Assembly (NCBI GenBank): GCA_019359495.1
Contig: JAHHHF010000075.1
Span: 94,979-158,978, forward strand
DNA from: Goleter apudmare HA4340-LM2
Lineage (GTDB): Bacteria; Cyanobacteriota; Cyanobacteriia; Cyanobacteriales; Nostocaceae
DNA length: 64,000 nt
Direction of reading: 5' to 3'
In this document: piece after piece, positions 8,565 through 17,126 of the stretch
Position numbering within the stretch: the stretch's first letter is position 1
Layout: every line of letters starts with the position of its first letter
The notes under the pieces: model-generated
Told to the model about the DNA's origin: nothing
The model's database searches: none
Seen by the model: the letters and a program-made list of their open reading frames with translations, nothing else
Made by a program: the position numbers and the translations under genes

Positions 8565-9572
8565 CTATAGTTTGACCTGGTGCAAATGGCTGCGGGGATT
8601 ATAAGTACGTATAGCCCGGATTTTTTCATAATATTCCCGCTCTTGCTGGCTGAGGTCTTTTGGCGGGACGATCGCTACCTTTACCAATTGATCGCCACGC
8701 CCACCTTTGGTTAAGGGCCAACCTTTACCACGGAGACGCAGTGATTGACCAGAACGCACCCCAGCCGGCAGCTTAACATTAACCATGCCATCGGGTGTGG
8801 GTACATCAATCGCAGCACCCAGGGTAGCTTCATCTGGAGTGATGGGCATTTCGCAGACAAGATTATCGCCTTCAATCTGGAAAAATGTGTGGGGCTGAAG
8901 TTCTACCTTTAAGAATAAATCCCCTCGTTGTTGGGTCATAGGGTTAACTTGACCTTTTCCCCGGACACGTAGGCGAGTACCAGATTTGGCGCCAGCCGGA
9001 ATCCGCACATCAATGGTTTCGTTCCCTAAACTAAAGCGCTTTTGGATTCCAGAAAAAGCCTCTGCAAAAGTCAGGGAGATTGGGGCTTCAATATCTTGGG
9101 TAGTTCCCGTACCTGCGCTGACATCCTGAAAGCCAAAATCATTAAAGCCACCAAAACCACTAGGTCTACTGCTAGTAGATGTGCTGTAAGAGTAGCTTTG
9201 TCGAGCAGTCCGAGGCCCAGCACCGCCGCCAAAGCGCCCTAATAATTCATTGACAAATTCATCAAAACTGCCATATTGACTAAAGTCAAAGCCGCCCATG
9301 TCAACACCCACACCACCGGGGGAGAAGCCTTGACCAGCTTGTTTCCAGTATTGACCAAATTGGTCATACTTTTTGCGTTTGTCTGGATCTGACAAAACTT
9401 CGTAAGCTTCGTTAATCTCTTTGAAGCGCGCTTCTGCTTGTTTGTTGTTTGGGTTGACGTCAGGGTGAAACTTGCGGGCTAGTTTGCGAAAAGCTTGTTT
9501 AATTTCTTCCGGACTGGCAGTCTTGCTAATTCCCAAAATTGCGTAATAATCTTTGAAGTCGGTTGCAGCCAT
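8565..9572 (-). CDS. DnaJ-like co-chaperone of the CbpA type
   Basis: The 335-residue protein begins with a J domain ([11 protein letters not shown] at residues 36-38 within RKFHPDVNP), then a Gly/Phe-rich and Ser/Thr-rich linker. The C-terminal substrate-binding module follows, with [32 protein letters not shown] and [19 protein letters not shown]. The Cys-rich zinc finger of classical DnaJ is missing, so this is a type II (CbpA-like) co-chaperone that would stimulate an Hsp70 ATPase. A divergent Hsp70-like protein is encoded at 54.4 kb but there is no operon link. An AGG-containing site precedes the ATG. Confidence 0.9.
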   Translation of the reverse strand: MAATDFKDYYAILGISKTASPEEIKQAFRKLARKFHPDVNPNNKQAEARFKEINEAYEVLSDPDKRKKYDQFGQYWKQAGQGFSPGGVGVDMGGFDFSQYGSFDEFVNELLGRFGGGAGPRTARQSYSYSTSTSSRPSGFGGFNDFGFQDVSAGTGTTQDIEAPISLTFAEAFSGIQKRFSLGNETIDVRIPAGAKSGTRLRVRGKGQVNPMTQQRGDLFLKVELQPHTFFQIEGDNLVCEMPITPDEATLGAAIDVPTPDGMVNVKLPAGVRSGQSLRLRGKGWPLTKGGRGDQLVKVAIVPPKDLSQQEREYYEKIRAIRTYNPRSHLHQVKL

Positions 9573-9694
9573 CTACCAGCCTCCTCTAGAAATTTCTATA
9601 ATGTTCTTTTTTTAAGATGCGAGATTTGTTTTTTGCAAAGCGTAAATGCCGAGCACACAAAGCCTGATTTTAAATTAACAAACATTGCGGAAAA

Positions 9695-10204
9695 TCAAGT
9701 GGGGTTCTTGCTCATTGCATGAGAGCAATTTCCGTACTGTCGCAATTCGGGAAAGCGTATCAGGCAGTCTAGTCCTTCTTCTAAGCTGGGAGGGGCATCC
9801 CGGAGTTGGCGATGCATTCGGAAAATCACTGCTTCTGGAACCTGGCGATCGCGCCTTTGATTGCGTGCTAAACACAGCCACACAGGCGTATCCACCCAGA
9901 CCCCGGTAATGTGAGTGATGCCTAAGTCTCGGAAAATAGCGATCGCTTCTCGGCGATGGCGTCTTTGGGCGTTGGTAGCGTCACAAATTGCCGTTTTACC
10001 TGTGGTAGCAGCTAGTTGCAATTGTCGCTGGATTTCCCCCCAAATCAACGGCCACGGCCCCTGAATGGCTTCATTACCAAAAAGTTGCCCCCGAATGGCA
10101 TCTGAAGAAATCAGCTGCATCCAGGGGCAATCTGTAAGTAATTGTTTTGCTAAAGTTGACTTACCGCTACCAGGAAGGCCAATTAGCAAGATAAGTTTTG
10201 TCAT
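9695..10204 (-). CDS. P-loop kinase / zeta-toxin-like ATP-binding protein
   Basis: Translation most likely starts at the ATG at 10204 (MTKLILLIG), placing a Walker A motif GLPGSGKST at residues 9-17. Then come ISSDAIRGQLFG, ICDATNAQRRHRR and LARNQRRDRQVPEAVI, the pattern of small nucleotide/polynucleotide kinase-like P-loop proteins in which the Arg pair after the central strand contacts the substrate. Length is about 169 residues. The substrate is unknown. It is minus-strand, upstream of the DnaJ-like gene and downstream of glgC, with gaps that suggest separate transcription. Confidence 0.75.
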   Translation of the reverse strand: MTKLILLIGLPGSGKSTLAKQLLTDCPWMQLISSDAIRGQLFGNEAIQGPWPLIWGEIQRQLQLAATTGKTAICDATNAQRRHRREAIAIFRDLGITHITGVWVDTPVWLCLARNQRRDRQVPEAVIFRMHRQLRDAPPSLEEGLDCLIRFPELRQYGNCSHAMSKNPT

Positions 10205-10292
10205 TTGTTCTTTGTTCTTTGTCTTAGCCTCTGTCAGCCGCATTTAGCGCTTCTAAGGGCGTCTATGTAGTTTGTCCTTAGTTTTACCTGAC

Positions 10293-10334
10293 TAATGACT
10301 AATGACCAATGACCAATGACCAATGACCAATGAC
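10293..10334. repeat. Short tandem heptamer repeat (STRR)
   Basis: Six consecutive 7-bp units (two TAATGAC, then four CAATGAC) abut the glgC stop codon. Such degenerate heptamer arrays are typical of heterocystous cyanobacteria. Confidence 0.85.
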
Positions 10335-11623
10335 TAAATTACTGTCCCATCAGGAATAACAGCATTTTTAAGGACAACGACAATGCCACTACGAATATAG
10401 AAGCCTTGACTTTCGCGCTCTGCTTCTTGCACATTATCCTTGTTGATGATTTTGACATCATGACCAATGCGGGCATTTTTATCAATGATGGCACGGCGAA
10501 TAATACTATCTGTACCAATGCCGACTGGGATGTCACCTTTCTCTATGCTACATTGGCGTTCCACAGAGGCTTGGTAAAAGTCAGCACCCATAATTAAAGA
10601 ATCTTCGATGACGCTACCAGCTTCAATCCGCGATCGCACTCCCAAAACCGAATGTTCAATTCGGCAATTTTTTAAAATACAACCTTCACCAATCATCGAT
10701 TGTCTGATTTGGCAATCTAATAGTTTACTGGGAGGTAAGTAACGAGCACGAGTATAAATTGGTGCTTCTTCGTCGTAGAAACTAAAGGGCGGTAGGGGTT
10801 GCTGAGTTAAAGCCAAGTTGGCGTTATAAAAGGCTTCTATGGTTCCAATATCTTCCCAGTAACCATCAAATAAGTAGGCTTGAACGTTGTAATCTTTAGA
10901 AGCGTCGGGAATAATTTCTTTACCAAAATCAGTCCGTTCTAAAGATTCTCTCAACAGCTTGATCAAAACATCTTTCTTGAAGACATAAATCCCCATCGAG
11001 GCGATGTAGGGCTGGAGTTGGGCTTGTTCTTTGTTTAATCCCAAGATGGTAGTATCGACGCGCATTTGGGCTAAAGCGTCACCTTTGGGTTTTTCGCTAA
11101 AGTCAACTACTCTACCTGCATCATCAATTTTCATTAAGCCAAAGTCTGAGGCCCGGCGATCGTCGATGGGAATAACTGAGAGGGTAATATCAGCGTTCGT
11201 ATCTCTATGGCGCTGGACAAACTGGCGGTAATCCATGCGGTAGAGATGATCGCCTGAGAGAATCAGATATTCTTCGGCGTCCCATTCTTCTAACAGCCAG
11301 ATGTATTGACGCACAGCATCAGCAGTACCTTGGAACCAGTTGGGGTTTTCTGGTGTTTGCTGGGCTGCTAGCACTTCCACAAAGCCGTCGCTGAAACCAC
11401 TAAAATTGTAAGCACGGGCAATGTGGCGATTCAGGGAAGCTGAGTTGAATTGAGTTAGGACGTAGATTTTAAATATTTCGGAATTTATGCAGTTACTAAC
11501 AGGGATGTCGATTAAACGGTACTTACCTGCTACTGGTACGGCGGGTTTAGCACGCAGTTTAGTTAGCGGGTAAAGCCTTGTCCCTGCGCCACCACCAAGA
11601 ATGATTGCTAAAACTTTTTTCAC
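10334..11623 (-). CDS. glgC: Glucose-1-phosphate adenylyltransferase (ADP-glucose pyrophosphorylase)
   Basis: The 429-residue enzyme makes ADP-glucose from glucose-1-phosphate and ATP, the committed step of glycogen synthesis. The N-terminal nucleotidyltransferase signature [26 protein letters not shown] is split across residues ~8-30. [23 protein letters not shown] and the C-terminal left-handed beta-helix with hexapeptide repeats follow. Length and motifs match cyanobacterial/plant homologues regulated by 3-phosphoglycerate. It starts at GTG, with GGGAGAC as ribosome-binding site. A heptamer array touches its stop codon. Confidence 0.95.
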   Translation of the reverse strand: MKKVLAIILGGGAGTRLYPLTKLRAKPAVPVAGKYRLIDIPVSNCINSEIFKIYVLTQFNSASLNRHIARAYNFSGFSDGFVEVLAAQQTPENPNWFQGTADAVRQYIWLLEEWDAEEYLILSGDHLYRMDYRQFVQRHRDTNADITLSVIPIDDRRASDFGLMKIDDAGRVVDFSEKPKGDALAQMRVDTTILGLNKEQAQLQPYIASMGIYVFKKDVLIKLLRESLERTDFGKEIIPDASKDYNVQAYLFDGYWEDIGTIEAFYNANLALTQQPLPPFSFYDEEAPIYTRARYLPPSKLLDCQIRQSMIGEGCILKNCRIEHSVLGVRSRIEAGSVIEDSLIMGADFYQASVERQCSIEKGDIPVGIGTDSIIRRAIIDKNARIGHDVKIINKDNVQEAERESQGFYIRSGIVVVLKNAVIPDGTVI

Positions 11624-11753
11624 AAGATGTCTCCCAGCTGCCTTTCAACTCTCACCTACAGTTTAGGACTGTATGCCGCTACAGGTAAGGGGGGATCAAA
11701 GATTCTCATTAGTTAAGTTTACAGAAGGCTGGGAGTGAGTAATTGCACTGCTG

Positions 11754-11996
11754 ATGATTAAAACATCAGGGGATTTGTATGCAGAGATACTAAGTGATGG
11801 CAGCGATCGCTACACAGTCCTGATAACTAAACACTCTATAAATCCTGAGTTTACATTAACAAATTTTAATTTTAGAGATAGCTTGTCACATTGTATCCAG
11901 GATTATTTTTACACTAGGTTGAGTAAGTATATTATCCAGATTTATCATAGTGCCGCTTGGTGGAAAATAGAAGCAATAGACATCGACCGAATTTAA
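11754..11996 (+). CDS. Possible small hypothetical protein
   Basis: An 80-codon ATG frame fills much of the gap between divergent glgC and the coiled-coil genes. The translation has ordinary amino-acid composition (GDLYAEILSDGSDRYTVLI near the start) but no family I recognise and no good ribosome-binding site. It may be real or chance; no other candidate gene is visible in the 11624-12069 gap. Confidence 0.3.
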   Translation: MIKTSGDLYAEILSDGSDRYTVLITKHSINPEFTLTNFNFRDSLSHCIQDYFYTRLSKYIIQIYHSAAWWKIEAIDIDRI

Positions 11997-12018
11997 ATAT
12001 CCGTGATCAATAACCTTT

Positions 12019-12046
12019 GTAGAGACGCGAAATCTCGCATCTCTAC
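12019..12046. repeat. GTAGAGACGCGA-type palindromic repeat
   Basis: GTAGAGACGCGA and TCGCATCTCTAC form an imperfect dyad with one mismatch, close to the stop of the coiled-coil gene. It belongs to the same general repeat type as the palindrome at 28624-28652. Confidence 0.55.
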
Positions 12047-12069
12047 ATTCAAATCCCAAAAAGCTAAAG

Positions 12070-13149
12070 TTATTTATTTTTCACTTGACTTTTTGCCTGT
12101 TCTAAAGCTATTTCTTTAATTGCCTGATATGAATTAACATTTGCAGTTCCTTCAATCGCTTTAACTGCCAAATCTTGAACTTGCTTGAGGGCTGAGTCTA
12201 GTTGTTTAGATAGATTTTGAATTCGCGTTTCTTGATTATTAATCGTCTGTTCTAGAGATTGTAGTTTCTGCTCATAAAAACGTTTCTGTCCTTCCACTTC
12301 TCTACCATATAAATCTGATTTAATTTTCGCCTGATAATGAGCGATACCTTTGCCTTCTTCTGATGCTCTTTTGATAGCGGCTTCTTTTTCTTTAGGAAAT
12401 GCTTCTACCTTAGCCTTGAATTCTTCAAACTGTTTTTCTCTTTCAGCAATAACTTTTTCTCTTTCGTTCCATGCTTTTTCTGTTTCTTGCTGCAATTCTT
12501 CAAGTTGATTATTTAAGACTTTTTGTTGTTGTTCATATTCATCATTTTCTAGCTTTCTTTGCAGTTCTAAATTGTATTTATATTCAGATTCATCCCGTTG
12601 ACGAATTCTGTTGAGGTCTTGATTGCGTTCTTTAACCGCGCGGCTATTTTCTTCTTGCTCCTTTCCCCAAGTTTTTCTTTGCTCATCTAGTTCTTGTAAT
12701 AAAACTTCTTGGCGCTGATTAAACTCGTCTTGATAAGTCTTAGAATTATCTTCATAGGATTTAATTAGAGTATCCAGTATATCTTCAGAAACTTCTAAGT
12801 TATGCAATCGTGTTAATTGCTCTACTTCATTTTCTACAGCTTCTCTAATTTCGCCTAGTTTAGAAGCTTGGGTAGTTAGCTGTTCAGATAGTTCATTAGC
12901 TGCACTACCAAATCCCAACTGAATTTTAGCCAAACTTTCAATTGTATAATTCATTTTCTGTTGGATGGTAGATGGCTGATTCATAGATATCTTTGGTTCT
13001 AATAAAGGTTTTTCTGTAGCTACAGACTGCTGTTCTTTGAGCAATTGATTCAGTTGTGATTTCACCGCTATGGTTTCTTTAGCCAATTCTTCATAGGCTT
13101 GCAGAATTTCAACTTTGGTATTTTTATCATTTGGTTTCTTGATTGCCAT
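12070..13149 (-). CDS. Coiled-coil protein, paralogue of the upstream gene
   Basis: The start is the ATG at 13149 (MAIKKPNDKN), preceded at optimal distance by GAGGAGG. The 359-residue protein is almost entirely charged alpha-helix with heptad periodicity, rich in Glu, Lys and Gln, and without membrane segments. It shares its architecture and several segments with the next upstream gene: an N-terminal helix, an LAKIQLGFGSAANELSEQL-type block, a central EWNEREK-like repeat, and a C-terminal SLEQTINNQETRIQNLSKQL followed by ALKQVQDLAVKA. The two are tandem duplicates, 76 bp apart and probably one operon. Function is unknown; a structural or filament-forming role is possible. Confidence 0.75.
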   Translation of the reverse strand: MAIKKPNDKNTKVEILQAYEELAKETIAVKSQLNQLLKEQQSVATEKPLLEPKISMNQPSTIQQKMNYTIESLAKIQLGFGSAANELSEQLTTQASKLGEIREAVENEVEQLTRLHNLEVSEDILDTLIKSYEDNSKTYQDEFNQRQEVLLQELDEQRKTWGKEQEENSRAVKERNQDLNRIRQRDESEYKYNLELQRKLENDEYEQQQKVLNNQLEELQQETEKAWNEREKVIAEREKQFEEFKAKVEAFPKEKEAAIKRASEEGKGIAHYQAKIKSDLYGREVEGQKRFYEQKLQSLEQTINNQETRIQNLSKQLDSALKQVQDLAVKAIEGTANVNSYQAIKEIALEQAKSQVKNK

Positions 13150-13225
13150 AAAAATCCTCCTCATATCGAATTATCAAAAGCGCACAATTTGGCAATTAAG
13201 GACTAAAGTCCTGACTAAATAGCTA

Positions 13226-14209
13226 TTATTTGTTTGTGGAACTATCAAAAGCTCGCATTGCTAAATCTTGTGCTTGTTTCAAAGCTGTTTGTAATTGAGT
13301 AGAGATACCTTCGATTTGCTCTGTTTGTTTCTGAACAGTTTCTTCCAAAGACTTAATTTTTAATTCGTAATTCTGTTTACTGGCTTCCCAATCTTTCTCA
13401 AACAAATCTGCTTCAATTTTAGCCTTTTGGCTTGTCTCTTTAATTGCTTCTTCTCTAGCTTTTTTAACTGCTTCTTCTAATTCTTGAGGGAATGCTGCTA
13501 TTTTTTGTTGATATTCTGTAAATACAGGCTGATGTTGTATAAGAGTTTTTTCGCGTTCAGCCCAGTTTTTTTCTTTTTGTTGAGTAGTTTCTTGAATCTC
13601 TCTTTCAAGTTTACGTTTTCTTGCTTCGTAACTATCTGTGGTAAGTTTACGCGTAGTTTCTAACTTATACTGATATTCTTCTGTTTCTAAAGACCTTTGT
13701 TTAGCTAATAATTCATTATATGCTTGCAGTGCTTCTTCATACTCTGTTTGCTCTTTTTGCCATTCTTTGCGTTGAGTTGTGATTTCTTTATCTAAGACTT
13801 CTTTTTTGCTAGTAATATCTTGTTCTAGGGTTTTTAACTTTTCTTGATGTTCTTGATTTAGAATGTCTAGAATATCTGCGACAACTCTTATCTGTTGAAG
13901 CTCTTTTAGATGCTGGTTTTCAATTTCTATAGCCCGATTTAGTTCATCTAACTTGGAATTTTCTTGAGCTAATTTTTCTGATAGTGTGTTGACAATACTG
14001 CCAAATTCTAATTGTAAATCAGCTAATCCTTTAATAATACTATCGACAGTATATGTAGAAGCTGCTGCCAAAAGTTCTTGATTTTTTGCCTTTTCTGCTT
14101 CTTCTTGTTTAGTTGCTATTTTTGATTCTAGTTTTTTCCTTTCTGTAATAATTTGTTGAAATGCTTGCATTAATTGTTGTTTACTGTCTTTGATTGCAAC
14201 TGTTGTCAT
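13226..14209 (-). CDS. Coiled-coil protein, first of a tandem paralogous pair
   Basis: The start is the ATG at 14209 (MTTVAIKDSKQQ) with AAGGAG about 8 bp upstream; the open frame continues upstream but without a comparable site. The 327-residue protein is a long Glu/Lys/Gln-rich coiled coil lacking signal or membrane segments. It matches the downstream gene through LADLQLEFGSIVNTLSEKL, a central AEREK-type helix and the C-terminal ALKQAQDLAMRAFD. I do not recognise a named family. The promoter side (14210-14593) is rich in inverted repeats, suggesting regulated expression. Confidence 0.75.
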   Translation of the reverse strand: MTTVAIKDSKQQLMQAFQQIITERKKLESKIATKQEEAEKAKNQELLAAASTYTVDSIIKGLADLQLEFGSIVNTLSEKLAQENSKLDELNRAIEIENQHLKELQQIRVVADILDILNQEHQEKLKTLEQDITSKKEVLDKEITTQRKEWQKEQTEYEEALQAYNELLAKQRSLETEEYQYKLETTRKLTTDSYEARKRKLEREIQETTQQKEKNWAEREKTLIQHQPVFTEYQQKIAAFPQELEEAVKKAREEAIKETSQKAKIEADLFEKDWEASKQNYELKIKSLEETVQKQTEQIEGISTQLQTALKQAQDLAMRAFDSSTNK

Positions 14210-14342
14210 CAGTCCAACTCCTTTTAAAATACAAAAATTTAGTTGGTAATAAGACTTACTAAGTCTTACCCATGCAGACATCAGAATAGCCTGTAAAAAG
14301 CCGTTTTTAGCGCAGTAGAAATACCGAAACGCAGCACCTTGT

Positions 14343-14378
14343 AACACTAATGCGGTAAAAATTAACTACATTAGTGTT
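14343..14378. promoter_or_regulatory. Inverted repeat upstream of the coiled-coil operon
   Basis: AACACTAATG (14343-14352) and CATTAGTGTT (14369-14378) are exact inverted repeats separated by 16 bp, about 135 bp upstream of the first coiled-coil gene. They could be an operator or an RNA hairpin in the leader. Confidence 0.4.
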
Positions 14379-14429
14379 CTTACTTCTGTTAACATAAATT
14401 TTGCTAACGTAAAATGCCTCTATGCCTTT

Positions 14430-14460
14430 TATAGTACTTTTGTACTATAAAGTATAGTAC
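14430..14460. promoter_or_regulatory. Triple half-site operator candidate (TATAGTAC)
   Basis: TATAGTAC at 14430, its inverse GTACTATA at 14442, and TATAGTAC again at 14453 form two overlapping perfect 8-bp dyads with 4- and 3-bp spacers. The site lies between the TA pair and the coiled-coil operon, about 220 bp upstream of the latter. Nothing in the sequence identifies the binding protein. Confidence 0.45.
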
Positions 14461-14532
14461 TCGATTTAATCTGCTATTGTCAAGACAGCAGTGCAGATGC
14501 TCACTTTTGAATTTCATCTTGTATTAAAAAGA

Positions 14533-14570
14533 GCGATCGCTTATTCTCAGTTTGCCTGATTGTGATGTGT
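14533..14570. repeat. TA-flanking 38-bp repeat, copy 1
   Basis: Starts with GCGATCGC and ends with TTTGCCTGATTGTGATGTGT. It ends 23 bp before the stop codon of the DUF5615 toxin. Copies 2 and 3 are at 15232 and 16415. Confidence 0.75.
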
Positions 14571-14593
14571 AGGCGATGTCTATCGACGTGAAT

Positions 14594-14926
14594 TTAATAA
14601 AGTGTCAAAACGCCCAAACAAGCATCTTGAACAAAAACTTGGATATTCTCTGAATGCGATCGCAAAATCTCTTCAATTTGGTTAGTTGAACAATTACCAC
14701 GACGAATCCAAATAACTTTAGGAGGAAATCCATGCAGTATACTCAATTCGTTAAAATCAGCATCTCTGGTGACTATAGTAAATTCACCCTGTTTGGCGTA
14801 ATCCCATAAAACTCGATCATCTGCTTGATCTAAACCAATCAGAAAAACATGTTGAGAGTTTGGGTAAATATCAGCTACCTGATCTAATAACCGAGGTGAT
14901 AGGTTATGGTCAAACAGTAACTTCAT
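14594..14926 (-). CDS. DUF5615 PIN-like toxin candidate
   Basis: The 110-residue protein has the DUF5615 (PIN-like, Mut7-C related) pattern: MKLLFDHNLSPRL with an early Asp, then DDRVLWDYAKQGEFTIVTRDADF with further acidic residues, then IWIRRGNC. PIN-type folds use these acidic residues to bind metal and cleave RNA. It overlaps the DUF433 gene by 4 bp (ATGA type), the standard antitoxin-toxin arrangement, with the DUF433 partner first. No activity can be inferred beyond family membership. Confidence 0.85.
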   Translation of the reverse strand: MKLLFDHNLSPRLLDQVADIYPNSQHVFLIGLDQADDRVLWDYAKQGEFTIVTRDADFNELSILHGFPPKVIWIRRGNCSTNQIEEILRSHSENIQVFVQDACLGVLTLY

Positions 14927-15153
14927 GCTTGCATTATCAGCATTTGTCTTTCTCTATCAGCTGCGTAGCTGAGGCAAGCTAAAATATCTTCTTGTGTCAA
15001 ATAAGGGAAATCACTAAGTATTTCCTCGTAGGTCATCCCAGATGCAAGATAAGATAAAATATCATAAACCGTTATTCGCATCCCGCGAATACAAGGTTTA
15101 CCACCTCGCTTCCCAGGTTCAATCGTAATAATATTTTGGTAATTTACAGCCAT
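14923..15153 (-). CDS. DUF433 antitoxin candidate
   Basis: The 76-residue protein is a typical DUF433 helix-turn-helix protein: ITIEPGKRGGKPCIRGMRITVYDILSYLASG, then YEEILSDFPYLTQEDILACL. These are usually the DNA-binding partner of DUF5615 toxins and would also repress their own promoter. It is first in the pair, translationally coupled to the toxin by a 4-bp overlap. A similar but longer pair is at 63000-63642. Confidence 0.87.
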   Translation of the reverse strand: MAVNYQNIITIEPGKRGGKPCIRGMRITVYDILSYLASGMTYEEILSDFPYLTQEDILACLSYAADRERQMLIMQA

Positions 15154-15231
15154 AAGCGGTAATGCTGCTTTCTACAAGTCCTGCTAACTATTGTACCTTT
15201 TAGTTATTGTGTAAAAGTTTGGGAAACAGCA

Positions 15232-15269
15232 GCGATCGCTCTTTTTGAATTTGCCTGGTTGTGATGTGT
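15232..15269. repeat. TA-flanking 38-bp repeat, copy 2
   Basis: GCGATCGCTCTTTTTGAATT followed by TGCCTGGTTGTGATGTGT. It lies between the DUF433 start and the hicA stop, again ending 22 bp before a toxin stop codon. Confidence 0.8.
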
Positions 15270-15291
15270 AAACAAGTGTCACTATAAACTA

Positions 15292-15501
15292 TCAGCCCAA
15301 ATCTTCTTCGGTCAGTTCAGCGTCTTTCATGATGCTTTTCAAAGTCCCAGTTGGTAAATCTCGATTACTGTAAACTGGAATTGACAGGATAACGTCAACA
15401 CCTTCCTTTGCACAAATGTGATGACTGCCAGTAATCCGTTTCAGTTGCCAACCCTGACGTTCTAAAATTTTACACAGAGTTTTACCGGAAATCGCTTTCA
15501 T
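15292..15501 (-). CDS. hicA: HicA-family mRNA interferase toxin
   Basis: The 69-residue protein matches HicA/YcfA toxins: SGKTLCKILERQGWQLKRITGSHHI with the conserved active-site His after GS, then LSIPVYSNRDLPTGTLKSIMKDAEL. HicA folds as a small dsRNA-binding-like domain that cleaves mRNA. It overlaps the hicB gene by 4 bp. Here the antitoxin comes first, the reverse of the textbook hicA-hicB order but common in cyanobacteria. Confidence 0.9.
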   Translation of the reverse strand: MKAISGKTLCKILERQGWQLKRITGSHHICAKEGVDVILSIPVYSNRDLPTGTLKSIMKDAELTEEDLG

Positions 15502-15698
15502 AGCGATAACTCTATCAACTGCTGTTCTGGTTCAAGTTCTTCCCGTTCGCTAGCAACTTCTAGCCAACCTTGAATTGCATCTTGCAGCATCTCTAGCAGA
15601 TGTTCGTAGCTATCGCCCCAAGTATGACATCCTGGTAAAGCAGGTACAGAACCGCACCATACACCATCTTCTTGCCAGATAACTGCCTTTATTTTCAT
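15498..15698 (-). CDS. hicB: HicB-family antitoxin
   Basis: The ATG at 15698 (MKIKAVIWQEDG) is preferred over an upstream TTG. The 66-residue protein is the partial RNase H-like HicB fold: VWCGSVPALPGCHTWGDSYEHLLEMLQDAIQGWL. It lacks a C-terminal DNA-binding domain, so autoregulation is not obvious. It neutralises the HicA encoded immediately downstream with a 4-bp overlap. Confidence 0.88.
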   Translation of the reverse strand: MKIKAVIWQEDGVWCGSVPALPGCHTWGDSYEHLLEMLQDAIQGWLEVASEREELEPEQQLIELSL

Positions 15699-15735
15699 TG
15701 CCAATTATTGCTATGAGGTTGCATTGTCTCGTATT

Positions 15736-16095
15736 TTAGCCTGGATCTAACTCTTGGGTTTCCCCTGCTTGATCTTCTGCTAAAGTTGCTGCTGCGAGTT
15801 TAGCAAGTGCATCATGAGATTTTGTAAATAAGCTGTCCCAAAGGGTTTCATCTTCAAGTTCCTCTCTTAATACGCGGCGTAACGTATCTTCTAGCGGTTC
15901 TCGGCGCTGTTGAATATATTCATGTAACGCATCATTAATTAAAGTCTGGTAATTCCCTCCACCTGCTTGGTTAACTTGGTCACGAAACCACGCTAGTATT
16001 TCATCATCTAGGCGGATTGTAATCCGAGTTTTGCCCGGTGGTGTCTGTTCTATCGCTCCCCGTTTACCCTGGCTAAAATCATACTCAGTTTCCAT
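15736..16095 (-). CDS. brnA: BrnA-family antitoxin
   Basis: The 119-residue protein contains the BrnA signature TRITIRLDDEILAWFRDQVNQAGGGNYQTLINDALHEYI, split over residues ~23-62, a ribbon-helix-helix DNA-binding domain. The acidic tail (DPG end, many Glu/Asp) is longer than in most BrnA proteins. It follows brnT by 3 bp, in the usual toxin-first order of this family, and would repress the pair. Confidence 0.88.
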   Translation of the reverse strand: METEYDFSQGKRGAIEQTPPGKTRITIRLDDEILAWFRDQVNQAGGGNYQTLINDALHEYIQQRREPLEDTLRRVLREELEDETLWDSLFTKSHDALAKLAAATLAEDQAGETQELDPG

Positions 16096-16098
16096 TGG

Positions 16099-16365
16099 TT
16101 ATTCTTCCTCATATTGCTTTTGTTCATGACGTGTAGCTTTCCGGGCAGAAATCAATCGAATTTCATCACCGCGCCATGTATATACAACTACTAAAATTCT
16201 ACCGAATGCATCCATCCCGATTGTGATTAACCGTTCTTCGTCAAAACGTTCACCCGTGATAGTGATGGCTAAATCGTCGGAAAATACGGAAACTGCATCA
16301 GCGAAGTTAACACCATGCTTACGAAGGTTAGCTGCTGCGTTGCCTTTGTCCCATTGATAAACCAT
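16099..16365 (-). CDS. brnT: BrnT-family ribonuclease toxin
   Basis: The 88-residue protein shows the BrnT pattern: YQWDKGNAAANLRKHGVNFADAVSVFSDD, then ERLITIGMDAFGRILVVVYTWRGDEIRLISARKATRHE. BrnT is a RelE-fold RNase whose catalytic Lys/Arg lie in these blocks. It is the first gene of the pair, with its start about 50 bp from copy 3 of the 38-bp repeat. Confidence 0.9.
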   Translation of the reverse strand: MVYQWDKGNAAANLRKHGVNFADAVSVFSDDLAITITGERFDEERLITIGMDAFGRILVVVYTWRGDEIRLISARKATRHEQKQYEEE

Positions 16366-16414
16366 CTAACTCTATTGTATGCACATTCGTACATATTATC
16401 AGGGTACGAATAAT

Positions 16415-16452
16415 GCGATCGCTCTTTTTCAATTTGCCTGATTGTGATGTGT
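16415..16452. repeat. TA-flanking 38-bp repeat, copy 3
   Basis: GCGATCGCTCTTTTTCAATT followed by TGCCTGATTGTGATGTGT, differing from copy 2 at two positions. It forms the right-hand boundary of the three-pair TA block, upstream of brnT. Confidence 0.8.
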
Positions 16453-16588
16453 GGGTAGTGATTTCACGTAACATCATAAGTTATTGAAGATGCTTCCAAA
16501 CGAGTATTTACACAGGGTATTTTTTTACTCTCAGAAGCTAGGTTAATTATTATTGATCAACTTTTTAACTCTCGAATAGAGGTTTCTC

Positions 16589-17095
16589 ATGACAAGTGAA
16601 AAGCTATCCGTGGCACAAGCAAATTTAAAAATGTCACTGTGGAATGCAGAAGTAGAAGCAATTACAAGCAGCGAATTTTATGGATATCTTCAAAATATGG
16701 GTTTACCTGAAGAAATTGTAACTAGATTACACGATCTAATCAGCCGTTCTCTCAAGATTGGTAAAAAACTAATTTCAATAGGTAAAATAGTACTTTTTAA
16801 AATTATTGAATTTGTTAAAGCACACCCTTTCCTAGTTGCAGGTGCTGGAATATGCGCTGTTGTAGGATTAGCTATATATAACTTGATTATTTCAATTCCA
16901 GTTTTAGGTACATGGTTAGAGCCTATAGCAAGAGCTTTGGGAATTAGCATTACGTTAACTGGGGCTATTGTTGGACATGCTCTAGATAAGAAATTTCAAG
17001 GTGTAGGTCAAAATATTAGTGAAATTGCAAGTGAGTTTTTTAAACTGCTAACAGATGTTATAAACGCAGTTTCTCATGAGTTAGCCTTTATCTAA
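16589..17095 (+). CDS. Membrane protein of unknown function (first of a pair)
   Basis: The 168-residue protein starts at an ATG preceded by AGAGG. Residues 1-65 are helical and polar. Two hydrophobic segments follow: HPFLVAGAGICAVVGLAIYNLIISI (split over ~88-112) and GTWLEPIARALGISITLTGAIVG. A short amphipathic C-terminal helix ends the protein. I recognise no family. The gene lies 31 bp upstream of another Gly/Ala-rich membrane protein and probably forms an operon with it. Base composition is AT-rich relative to the housekeeping genes, as expected for accessory DNA. Confidence 0.65.
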   Translation: MTSEKLSVAQANLKMSLWNAEVEAITSSEFYGYLQNMGLPEEIVTRLHDLISRSLKIGKKLISIGKIVLFKIIEFVKAHPFLVAGAGICAVVGLAIYNLIISIPVLGTWLEPIARALGISITLTGAIVGHALDKKFQGVGQNISEIASEFFKLLTDVINAVSHELAFI

Positions 17096-17126
17096 TAAAA
17101 ATTAATTTGCAAAGTTTGGAGATGTC

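Noticed and set aside
10293..10334. CRISPR-like array of short repeats beside glgC
   Set aside because: Units are 7 bp without unique spacers; this is a short tandem repeat array.
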